From positions 1-64,000 of the forward strand of contig NZ_FZQY01000001.1 of the NCBI RefSeq assembly GCF_900199585.1: 64,000 bases of DNA, written 5' to 3'. Made by a program: the position numbers and the translations under genes. Shown here in pieces: positions 27,830 to 37,400 of the stretch (position 1 is the stretch's first letter; each line of letters starts with the position of its first letter). Below the pieces are notes generated by a model. The model did no database searches. It saw nothing but the letters and a program-made list of their open reading frames with translations, and was not told where the DNA came from. This stretch comes from Helicobacter sp. 'house sparrow 1'. GTDB taxonomy: Bacteria > Campylobacterota > Campylobacteria > Campylobacterales > Helicobacteraceae.

Positions 27830-29183
27830 GCAAAGCTTTTTTATAAAGCATTGCCTTTTCCTCATTAAGTGCTTCAAATCTTGTTACAAGTACAGGAGTT
27901 GTATTACTTGCTCTGATTAACCCCCAACCATCTTTAAAGATTACTCTTACCCCATCTATTTCAATAATTTCCAAAATTTCTAGAAAATCTTTTGGTGGGT
28001 TTTTAAGCTTTTCTTTTAATTTTTCTATGATAGTAAATTTTTGCTCTTCAGTAGTTGGGATTTTTTCTTCTGGAGTACTAAAAAGCTTTGGTAGTTTTTG
28101 GAGAGAGTTATAGATTCCTTCTGGAGTATCATTTAAAAACAGCTCTAAGGCTCTAAGTCCTGCATAGATTGCATCATCATAGCCATAGTATCTATCGTTG
28201 AAAAACATATGCCCACTCATTTCTACAGCCAAGTGCGCATTTAGTTCTTTTAATTTAACTTTTAAATTACTATGTCCAGTTTTATACATTATGCTTGAGC
28301 CAAATTGATTGATGGTATCATACATAATTTGAGAACATTTTACCTCTCCAATTACAAGAGGAGATTCTCCATTAGAAGCAATTTGCTTAGCAAATAAAAT
28401 AGCAAGTTCATCACCCTTTAAAGGATAATTTTTATTTAGCAATGCAATACGATCTGCATCCCCATCAAATGCAAGTCCTATGGGAATATCTTTTTCGCTC
28501 ATGATTTTTTTTAGATCATTAAGATTTTTTTCCTCACTTGGATCTGGATGGTGATTTGGAAAAGTTCCATCAGGAGTAGCAAATAAATCTATAAAATTAA
28601 TATTAAGATTTTTTAGAATTTTTTGCATTGCCAAGGCACCCACACCATTGCCATAATCCAATGCTACAGGGTAGGAAAAATTTTCCAGTGCTTTAAAGTG
28701 CTTGGTTAAAAAATCAATATAAATATTTAATGCATTGAGTTGTTTTAATTTTTGATCATATGCTTGATAATTTAAATCTTTTTGTTCAATTTTCTTTTTA
28801 AGCTTTTGAATTGCATCTCCATAAAATGGCTTTTGATCAATTGTGATTTTGAAACCATTATATTGTGGAGGGTTATGGGAGCCTGTAATCATTATAGAGT
28901 TTTTACACTCAATAGATTCTATAGTGTGGAAAGTGGAAAAGTAGGCAACGGGAGTAGGAACCATACCAATGCAAAAAACTTCAACTTCACTATGTCTTAA
29001 TCCATCACTAAGCCATTTTAGCAATACCTCTGAATGCACTCTTGCATCATATCCTATAATGACTTGATTTTGATCTTTTTCTTTAATGACTTGACCTAAA
29101 AAAAAACCTATCTTAAAGACAATATCCTGGGTGAGATCTTGTTCAAAGATTCCTCGAATATCATATTCTCTATAAATACTCAT
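27810..29183 (-). CDS. algC: Phosphomannomutase/phosphoglucomutase
   Basis: This 457-residue alpha-D-phosphohexomutase has the phosphoserine loop ITGSHNPPQYNG, metal loop AFDGDADR, sugar-binding VEMSGHMFF and phosphate loop RASNTTPVLVTRFEA. It interconverts hexose 1- and 6-phosphates for LPS and glycan precursors. In H. pylori the same gene neighbours pflA. The 3' end overlaps ftsK convergently by 20 bases, and it begins 1 base after the pflA stop, so the two may share a transcript. Confidence 0.92.
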   Translation of the reverse strand: MSIYREYDIRGIFEQDLTQDIVFKIGFFLGQVIKEKDQNQVIIGYDARVHSEVLLKWLSDGLRHSEVEVFCIGMVPTPVAYFSTFHTIESIECKNSIMITGSHNPPQYNGFKITIDQKPFYGDAIQKLKKKIEQKDLNYQAYDQKLKQLNALNIYIDFLTKHFKALENFSYPVALDYGNGVGALAMQKILKNLNINFIDLFATPDGTFPNHHPDPSEEKNLNDLKKIMSEKDIPIGLAFDGDADRIALLNKNYPLKGDELAILFAKQIASNGESPLVIGEVKCSQIMYDTINQFGSSIMYKTGHSNLKVKLKELNAHLAVEMSGHMFFNDRYYGYDDAIYAGLRALELFLNDTPEGIYNSLQKLPKLFSTPEEKIPTTEEQKFTIIEKLKEKLKNPPKDFLEILEIIEIDGVRVIFKDGWGLIRASNTTPVLVTRFEALNEEKAMLYKKALLSLLSL

Positions 29184-29184
29184 T

Positions 29185-31508
29185 TTACTCCTTTATCAAT
29201 GTTTTACTTTGATTGCATAATGTCTTCCAAGAAGAATCTATACTAATATCAATACAAGATTGCAGACTCTCCAGAGCCTGTTTATTATTTTTTAGGTTAA
29301 TTTCAATGTTTGCTTTCATATAAAAAGCCTTTTGTAAGTCTATAGGATCAATTTTTTCTTGAATTAACTCTTGAATAATTTTGTAAGCTTCTTGGTAGTC
29401 ATTGGCCTTTGTTAAAGCTTCAATTAGTTTAAATTCTGTAAATGGGGTATAGTCTTTGGAATCATATTGCTTTTGTAGCATAAGTAGATTTTTGGCATAG
29501 ATAATGCTGGAGTTATTAAGGTTTTCTTCCCAGCTAAGTAAAGTGCTATACACTTGCATCATTCTTTTATCATCTTTAAATTTTTCATACAATTTGCCAT
29601 AAATCTCTTTAGCTCTGTCCTTGGCATTTAAATGTGCTAGATTGGAGAATAGGGTAAATAAAATATCATCATACTTAGATTGGGTGAGATTTTTTGTAAG
29701 ACTTAAAATATCTTCTATAGCCATAATAGATTCTTTGTATTTCCCTAATGCATTCAGAGTATTGGCATCACGATATAGCCAAGCAATATAGTCTGGATTA
29801 TTCTTGTCTTGCAACATTGTTTGGGCAACTTGGTGTGCTTGGGTATAAAGATTATTATTATAAAGACAATCAAAAGCCTTAAGCTTATCATCAATGCCTG
29901 TAAAATTATTTATTTGTATCAAATAGCTATTGATAGCTTCGCATTTATTATTTTTTATCTTTTTATTAATAAGTCCTAAAAGGGCTTGATGATAGATTGG
30001 ACTATCTTTTGATAAATAAGGCTTCACTTCTAATGCCTCTTTGAATTTTTCTTGTTTAATTAAAATTTTTGTTTTTAACTCTGCTGCTTTTGTAGCCTCA
30101 GGGGTGTTGGGATATTTTTTGATGAGATAGTCATAGTGTCCCAGCTTTGTAGAATCATCACCACTAACATAAAAAAGCATTGCATCATCTCTTTTTTGAA
30201 CTTCTTTTGCACTGGGTAGTTTTTCATACTCTTTTATAAAATCGAGGTTGCTGATATGTGCATTATCATAATCCCCTGCCTTTTCATAGAGTTCTCCTAG
30301 CATAAAGCCAAACTTTTTATGCATATTATCATCATACTTTGTGTTGTAAAAATAATATCTTGCTATATTAGCAGCGCTATCATATATTTTTTTTCTGTAA
30401 GAAATGCAATTGTATTTCTTGTCTGTTCGGGATGTGATACAAAATATTTTGGATTTGATTGTAAAATTTTTTCGATTAGGTCTCTAGCATTTTGTGGATG
30501 ATTGGTTTCAATTTCAAAAAATGCCCAATTAAGAGCAATGATTGTGACACTATCAAGGTCTTTTGCTTCTTGATAGGCTTGAGAAAAATAGATTCTTGCT
30601 AATCCAAAGCTGGCTTCTTGGGCAAGATTTTTAGCAATTTCCATTTTAGCAAGAGGTGCGAATCTATTTTCGGGATACTCATCAATAATACGCTTATAAA
30701 AGTTTGAAGCTTCACTTGGAAAGTTTATCTTTGTGTAGGTATTGCCAATAATATAGAGGACTTCTGGGACATTTATGTCTGTTGGATAGCTTCTAACCCA
30801 ATCAGGTGCATTTTCCAACACGCTATCAAAAAGGTTGAGCTCATAAAGTGCCTTGATTTGATAAAATAATAAATCTTTAGCAAAAAAAGTATTTGGAAAT
30901 TTTCTAAAAGCAGTATCGATGGTCTTTAGTGCGACTTTGTAATATTTTTGCTCCATTAAATCTTTAACTTTTAAATAATCCGTATAGTCGGCTCCAACAT
31001 TGGAAACTAAAGGTTTCTTATCTATATCAATTTCATCAACATAGTCAAATTTTACTCTATCAAAAGAGATGGGAAAATTGATACCGTTATGATGTTTTTT
31101 ACTCAAAAATGGCACTTCATCTTCAAATCCCACAATTTGCCAAGTTTTACTTAAAGTTTTTGCGATACCCAAGAAAAGATTTGTGTTTTGGATATTGTCT
31201 GGTATATAAAAAAGCTGGAGTTTTTTCTTAGGATAAATTAGGAGTGCAAAAACCCCTTGCTCCATTTTATAGGATATTTTAAAAAAGTTGGTTTCAAAGG
31301 GTAAAAAACCATTTTCAGGAATCGCATCTATTTCGCATCTAATATGATTCTTATCGATATTATCTTCAATTTGTTCGCATTTAAAAGATATGTCATTTTT
31401 TAATGTAATGATGGAAAAGAGCTTATTTTGATTCTTGCCATAAGACACATCAAGATTTAGTGCTTTTAGCGAGAGAATAAGAAAAAAAAATAAAATAATT
31501 TGTCGCAT
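29185..31508 (-). pseudogene. pflA: Paralysed-flagella protein PflA, out of frame at an A8 tract
   Basis: Two frames, 31508-30363 (381 codons) and a downstream one ending at 29185, join into one protein of about 774 residues. It has a signal peptide (to SLKA) and a long TPR-like C-terminal region (SEASNFYKRIIDEYPENRFA, YDNAHISNLDFIKEYE). That matches PflA, a periplasmic motility protein about 800 residues long in H. pylori. The break is at eight A's (minus strand, 30394-30387). Nine A's, or a -1 slip, would read EKKIYDSAANIARYYFYNTK straight into the second part. Everything else is open, so this is a recent, reversible or programmed shift, or a sequencing error. Confidence 0.85.
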
Positions 31509-31822
31509 TTATTGCCCTAATATAATCTCTTATTATTTTTATGTGCTTGTAGATATCTAAACAAAACCCCTGAAATCATAACACAAAACTTGAAAAAATA
31601 GTGTAGTTGTTTTTGATAGGGGAGAGGGGATGCTAAAAATAAAACTTAAAAGTATCATTTGATTTTTAGGATATCCTTAGAATCTTATGAGGGTTATAAA
31701 ATACTTTCAAAGATTGCTTTTTAATTAACGGGGGATAAATAGCCTTTAAAATATGATTTGGATATAGCAAATAAGATACATACCCTGTTTGTACAAGAGT
31801 ATGCATCTAGGAAATAGAAGAA
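31509..31822. other. Intergenic region between cdtC and pflA
   Basis: This 314-base AT-rich spacer holds no convincing coding frame. It contains a 10-bp palindrome AGGATATCCT near 31668 and a G5 run near 31729. No strong terminator hairpin is visible after cdtC. A weak -10-like TATATT lies about 20 bases before pflA on the minus strand. Confidence 0.5.
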
Positions 31823-32377
31823 CTAAGGTTCAATTACCGTAGATTCTACTATTGGTGGGAGAATAGTATGGAGAGTCTGATAGAGCTCATCAACATTTGG
31901 AGTATCTATACATTCTCTAGCGCTAAAATCTAGTGCAGGACCATGGACAGGACTTTTGGGAACAAAGAGGCATAGCCCACCACCATAAGCTAAACTTCTA
32001 ATTTGCACATTACCTCGATCAGTTGGCAAAAATGAAAATACTGTTTGCATTTTTCCATCTCCTAGATCTTGTGCGCAGGATTTAAATCCAAGAGTTTTGT
32101 TATCTAGTAGTGCTAAACAAGTTGTTTCATCAGATGGTTTAACAAGCTGTGCCCAACCAAATGGAAATTCCCTATAAAATGTTTTATCATGCATTTTTTG
32201 CTCTTCGGTTAAAGTGATAGATTTGATTACCCAGTTAAAGGTTCTATCTACTTTTATAGCCTTTGCTGAACCAAGATTTCTAATAGTAACAACTTTTGTA
32301 AAATCTGGTAAATCCTCAACTAAGGAATCACTAAAAATAAACTGCAGACTAAATAATATTAAAACTATCTTTTTCAT
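31823..32377 (-). CDS. cdtC: Cytolethal distending toxin subunit C
   Basis: This 184-residue protein has a signal peptide (MKKIVLILFSLQFIFS). A ricin-like lectin domain follows, with VTIRNLGSAKAI, FGWAQLVKPSDETTCLALLDN and GNVQIRSLAYGGGLCLFVPKS. CdtC with CdtA forms the surface-binding part of the AB2 holotoxin. It is the last gene of cdtABC, 9 bases after cdtB. Paired cysteines (TTCLALLDNKTLGFKSC, GLCLF to REC) fit disulfides. Confidence 0.92.
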   Translation of the reverse strand: MKKIVLILFSLQFIFSDSLVEDLPDFTKVVTIRNLGSAKAIKVDRTFNWVIKSITLTEEQKMHDKTFYREFPFGWAQLVKPSDETTCLALLDNKTLGFKSCAQDLGDGKMQTVFSFLPTDRGNVQIRSLAYGGGLCLFVPKSPVHGPALDFSARECIDTPNVDELYQTLHTILPPIVESTVIEP

Positions 32378-32386
32378 CTTTTACTC

Positions 32387-33211
32387 CTAAAATCTTCTAA
32401 ATCTTACAGGAAAATGATCAGATGCTAGATAGGATGTCAGCGTTGCAGAGGCTAGTAATGCTACAAGTTGTGGTAGTATAGATGCAGCTCCTGTGCTTGT
32501 TCGACCTATGATTCCATAATCTAAAATCCTGTTAGTTCCTCTTGAACCAGCGTGTGTAGCATCCCTAGGTGAAACAATTCTTATATTATTTTCAACTCTT
32601 TGAGGTATTCCACTTAAAAGATTGGCAGGTTCGCGATTAAAATCCCCTGCTATAAGATAAGTGATATCAGGCATATTGTTAAAATTATCATGGATTGCTG
32701 TAACAAGTGCAGAAGCATCTCCACCACCATTAGCAAGAGCATGAACAGAGAAGAATGCATCATTTCCTATGCGGATACCAAGTGCGGGTCTAGAATTTTC
32801 TGGTGCAATGGAAGTTTGTCTAATTACATAAACTTCATCTGCTCTACGATCTGAAACAATTGCCAAATTTACGCGTCTTGCACCAACATCAATATCTGCA
32901 TGATAGATATAAACTTGTCTAGGTCGTGATCTTGTTCCTGCTTGCCAAATATATTCTCTTACAGGAGTTCCTCCCGGTTGAATATGCCTTTCGGTAGGAG
33001 TTGCAGTAGAGGGAACAGCACCTGCTTCTTGAAGCATTAATATGTTAAGAAAATCTGCACTATACATAAGCTGTCTTATAACTACATTCCACTTATTTTC
33101 TGAGCTTGCAGAAGCTCCTTGGAGATTCCAGGTTCCAATATTGTAATCACCAATGTCTGCAAATAATAGTTGTGATAATAAAATTGTGATAAAAATAAAT
33201 TTTTTTCTCAT
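32387..33211 (-). CDS. cdtB: Cytolethal distending toxin subunit B (DNase)
   Basis: The ATG at 33211 has AGGGGA 4 bases upstream and gives a clean signal peptide (MRKKFIFITILLSQLLFA); an earlier in-frame ATG at 33229 lacks both. The mature chain has the DNase-I-fold signatures of CdtB: YNIGTWNLQGASA, MLQEAGAVP, FFSVHALANGGGDA, LIAGDFNREP and the C-terminal ASDHFPVRF. The catalytic histidines and metal-binding aspartate/asparagine are all present, so the toxin looks active. CdtB enters host nuclei and causes DNA damage and G2 arrest. Confidence 0.95.
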   Translation of the reverse strand: MRKKFIFITILLSQLLFADIGDYNIGTWNLQGASASSENKWNVVIRQLMYSADFLNILMLQEAGAVPSTATPTERHIQPGGTPVREYIWQAGTRSRPRQVYIYHADIDVGARRVNLAIVSDRRADEVYVIRQTSIAPENSRPALGIRIGNDAFFSVHALANGGGDASALVTAIHDNFNNMPDITYLIAGDFNREPANLLSGIPQRVENNIRIVSPRDATHAGSRGTNRILDYGIIGRTSTGAASILPQLVALLASATLTSYLASDHFPVRFRRF

Positions 33212-33212
33212 G

Positions 33213-33965
33213 TTATTTCCCCTGAACAATCGGATTTCCTGGTCTTCTAAAACCAGACATAAGCGCCCATTGTTGATCTAGATTTTGACCTGTTGCACAG
33301 GAAGTAAGATAAATTGTGTAGTAAGTTGTGCTCCTTTGTAATGGTGTTTGCAAACATGTTCCATAACCTACATTTTTAATTTGTATAGAGCCATTAGCAA
33401 AACGATTAAAAATCCATCTTTGTTGAACCATATCAGGATCGCATTGTACATGGGCAGCACCTTCACTAAAAATATTATCTAGAGCAGTTAAGCATGTTTT
33501 TGTTGAAAAGTTTTGGATTACAACAAAGCCATCACGATAAGTATACAGTTGCCATTCCATTAGATTGGATAAACCAAGGGTATCAAGTGCAGTATAGCCC
33601 CATACCCAAGTGCCAGGAGAAAGTGACCAAACTGTAAGCATTCCTCCTGAAGCACTCAAGATAGAAACAATACTTGAAACAATAGGTTTTCCTAGCTTAG
33701 GATTCTTGGTAGCCCAGCTATTATCTGTAGCCTTTAGATTTGGATTTTTCATCTTACCTGCTGATAAAACTTGAGCAGATGGCATAGGAACAGGTTGAGG
33801 GTTTTCTCCAGGATTGCTAACTGGAGGCACGGGTGCCCCTTTGACACTAACAGTTTCTAAAGACTGTACAAAATCAGATAAATCAACCCCGCCTTCTTCT
33901 GCAGCACTTGCGACTTTAAACATAAAAATAAATAAACACATACTGAGTAGTATTGATTTAAACAT
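33213..33965 (-). CDS. cdtA: Cytolethal distending toxin subunit A
   Basis: This 250-residue protein has a signal peptide ending VASAA. A proline-rich linker (PVPPVSNPGENPQPVPMP) precedes a ricin-type lectin domain with LMEWQLYTYRDGFVVIQNFSTKTCLTAL, QRWIFNRFANGSIQIKNVGYGTCLQTPL and DQQWALM. It binds the host cell surface with CdtC. AAGGAG precedes the ATG. Its stop lies 1 base before the cdtB start. No lipobox is evident, unlike some CdtA proteins, so membrane anchoring by lipid is uncertain. Confidence 0.92.
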   Translation of the reverse strand: MFKSILLSMCLFIFMFKVASAAEEGGVDLSDFVQSLETVSVKGAPVPPVSNPGENPQPVPMPSAQVLSAGKMKNPNLKATDNSWATKNPKLGKPIVSSIVSILSASGGMLTVWSLSPGTWVWGYTALDTLGLSNLMEWQLYTYRDGFVVIQNFSTKTCLTALDNIFSEGAAHVQCDPDMVQQRWIFNRFANGSIQIKNVGYGTCLQTPLQRSTTYYTIYLTSCATGQNLDQQWALMSGFRRPGNPIVQGK

Positions 33966-34320
33966 TCTTTTCTCCTTTATTTTGATGATTACTTCCTTTT
34001 ATTCTCTCTTTAAAGTTTTAGTTCAAGAAGTAAGTAAGATTAATATTTTAAAAGATAGAATACAATATTTTTTTACCTCCCATTTTTTAGTTAAGGTCAT
34101 AATGATAGCATTTTAAATTATTATTCATGAATAAATCTGATTAATAATTAAAATGAAATTTAGATTTTAAATCAGACTTTATTTTTAGAACAAACTAGTT
34201 TGGGTATCCAAAAATAATCTTAGAATGGTAGTTTGCATCCTTATTAAAATAAGGTTACATTTTTACTAATTTTTTTTATATTTCCTTAATTTTTAGCATA
34301 AAAATCACAAAAATATAGAT
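33966..34320. other. Divergent intergenic region, cdtA / autotransporter
   Basis: Most of the roughly 500-base gap is AT-rich. I see no coding frame with a ribosome-binding site. It holds short palindromes (AAACTAGTTT near 34190) but no clear operator. It should contain the cdt promoter, which I cannot place with confidence. Confidence 0.45.
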
Positions 34321-34326
34321 TATAAT
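34321..34326 (+). promoter_or_regulatory. -10 of the autotransporter gene
   Basis: A perfect TATAAT lies about 150 bases before the start codon. A second TATAAT at 34361-34366 lies closer. Use of the first gives a leader of about 145 bases that includes a GC-rich hairpin. Confidence 0.55.
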
Positions 34327-34367
34327 GACGGCTCACATTTTTAAAACTTTTCAAGGTTATTATAATA

Positions 34368-34403
34368 GAGGGGGATTTTTCAGCAAAATCTTTCACCCCC
34401 CTC
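34368..34403 (+). promoter_or_regulatory. GC-rich leader hairpin before the autotransporter
   Basis: GAGGGGG (34368-34374) pairs with CCCCCTC (34397-34403). An inner 5-bp stem ATTTT/AAAAT closes a 5-base loop, with a 7-base bulge on the right side. Such G/C runs are rare in this genome. No U-tract follows, so it is not a terminator. Confidence 0.5.
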
Positions 34404-34476
34404 CCAAAAAATGCCATATATATTTGAAGACTTTTAGAATGTTGTATTGAAAAAGACAAAAATAAGGAGATGGTTA

Positions 34477-37400
34477 ATGGATGTAAAAAACATTCACCTA
34501 GAAGAGAGGGTTTCAACTGCTTCTAATAAAACTTTAAAAAATTCTTTTTTTAAACCTATTGTTGCTAGTTCTCTAGCTTTATTGCTTGGAAGTTCTTTGT
34601 ATGCAAGTGGTAGTCTTGACACAAATTGTGGGGGAGATAACACTTGTGCTCCTATTGCAGGTAATATTACTTTGGAGTGGGGAAAAGTTGATAATGGCAG
34701 TGATTTTTCTGTTAGTGGTACAGAAAATGATAAAACTATTACTTTTAATGAGTCTAGTAGCAAAGCAAACACTATAAATTTTAGAGATTCTGCCTTTACT
34801 GGTGGTAGTATCTTTACTGGAGAAGCAGAAGGTGGTCATTTAATGACTGTTATTTTCAATGATAGAACCAATAAGATTTTTAATCTTGAAGCTCAAAATG
34901 ATTTTAAGGGAAATTTAAAGTTAATTGGGGGACACAATCAAAGTGAGTTTAATGGAACATTTTCCAAAAACTTTACTGGAGATATTGATATAGCTAGCTA
35001 CAATGGTTATACTGCTGCCAAAACAACACTTACTTTTAAGGGCAATTCTGAAAATGTATTGACAGGAAATATAACTGTTGATTCTGGAGTTACTACACTT
35101 AATTTTGAAAATAATGGAAAGATAGTAGGAAAGCTTCTAGCTAAGACAACTAAATTTAATGCATTAGCTGGGGGTTCTATTAATGTCAATTTTAAAAAGA
35201 ATGGGGTTATTGATCTTGCAAATAGCAGTGCTCTTACAGGCGAGAGTGCAACCAATAATTATGTAATTGAGACAGAATATCATAATAATGGAGGAAGTAA
35301 TACTATTACATTCTCTGGAGAAAACTCTATTAATGCAATTAATGGTGGTATCCTAGCAAGAAAAAGTGGACATAATACTATTATTTTTTCTGGAAAAAAT
35401 TCTACCAACAGTATTACAGGAGAGATTCTTGCTAGTTCTTATGGGCGTGATATAGGACATAACACCGTTAATTTTTTAAGTACTGCAAAAAGCAATAGTA
35501 TCTCTGGAACAATCAAAGCAGCTGGAGGGCAGAATCATATCACCTTTGGAAAGACACAGGATCAAGTTACAGTTGGAGGAGTTGCTGCCACCAATGAAGT
35601 TTATAATGTAATTGCAGAGCGAGATGCTTACTTTAATAGTGGAAAAAATTTTATAACCTTTGAAAACAATACAACTAATACTGTTACCAATACTATTAAA
35701 GGCACGGTTACCGCAACATATGGATTTAATACTATTATCTTTAGAGGAATTGGAAAAAATAGTATTGAAAAGGATGTTATTGCACAAACATCCGCTTATG
35801 GTGGAAGAGGGGAGAATAATATAACCTTTGAAGGTGGAATAGAGAATGTTATTAAGGGAAAAATTAGGACAGATAATGGATCTAACAATATAATATTTAA
35901 AAATAGTGCAAGTAATAGTATAGGAGTAGTTTCAGCAGGAGTTGGAACAAATAGTATTATTTTTAATGATGCTGGGACAAATAGTGTAGGTTTGATTGAA
36001 GTAGGAGGTGATTCTACTGCAGAAAACCAAATTACTTTTAATGGCGGAACAAATACTATCAATGGAAACATCCAAGCAACTGGAGGATATAAATCAGATA
36101 GTGGCCCAAAATCAAAGAATGTGAATACTATTACTTTTAATGGTGGGACAAATATAATCAATGGACAAGTTCTTGCAGTGCGATATCTAGGCAAATATGG
36201 TAATACTTTGAATATACAAAATGCCAGTTTAACTATAAATAGTAAGTCAGAAGGAACAACAATTGGTAATAATGATGATAAAGTAACTCTCACAGGTTCA
36301 ATTGTTGCAAATGCAAAAGGCTTTAGTGTGATTAATTTTGAAGGAGAGAGATCTTCTTTAAATCTACAACAACAAAGTCAAAGTGGAGCTGGAGCACAGG
36401 CTAGAACACAGACAGTTGGAGAAATTATTAATAATAGTGATGAGAGCACCACGACATTGAATTTCAATGCTAAACAAGCGGATGTCTATGGAAATATTAT
36501 TAATAAAAAAGGAGCTACTTATCTCAATTTCAATGCTTCTAACGCTACTTTAGATGGAGAAGTTCAGGCACAGGCTGGAACACTTAATCTTTCTTTTAGT
36601 AACGATGCTTCTTTTAAAGCAACAAAAATTACAACAGAAAGTGGCGTAACTACAAATCTTGATATCTATAATAACCAAGCTACATTAAGTGGAGATTTAG
36701 ATTTCAAAGGAACACTTAAGCTTAGTTTCTTTGATAACTCTGCTTTAAACCTTACAGGAGGCACTGCTACTAAAACAATTAGTAATCTTACCACTGTTGG
36801 TGATGGAGTGATTAATCTATCAGGCCAAACAAGATGGCAAGAAGATTTAGTTTCAAAAGATAGTTTCCAAACTTTAGAAATTAGTAGTCTAAGTGCTAAT
36901 AGACCTCTAAGTTTTATTGTTCATGTAAATCCAAATGCAACTGGAGATCAAACTACTAAATCAGATAGAATCATCATTGAAGGAAATAGCGCAAATAGTA
37001 GTAAAACTCATTACCTAGGAGTGATGGGAAATCCAGATGAGTTGATTGGAAAAGATCTTTATACTCAAGGAGGTGATAATAACATAGCCCTAGCTACTGT
37101 TTCAAATTCCTCAGGAATTACTCTAGAAGCTACAGATTCTATTAATGGCTTTAGTTTAGTTACTTATGACTTTACAAAGGAAACTACTAATAAGGATACT
37201 CAAAGTGGATCAGGCTATACCACTTATTTCCTAGGATCTGCTAAATCTAATGGTGCATCTTTAGCAAATCAATTAGCTAGTGCTTCAGCATTGAGTGCAA
37301 ATTATGATTTATATCTAGCAAATCTAAATTCTTTAAATAAAAGAATGGGAGAATTAAGAAATAATGCTAATTCTCAAGGTGTTTGGATAAGAGTATTTAA

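Noticed and set aside
33213..33229. Upstream ATG at 33229 as the cdtB start
   Set aside because: It would add six residues before the signal peptide and overlaps cdtA, whereas the ATG at 33211 has AGGGGA in the right place.
35476..36293. Antisense frames of 103 and 165 residues within the autotransporter passenger
   Set aside because: They arise from the biased composition of the repetitive passenger and have no ribosome-binding site or recognisable domain.
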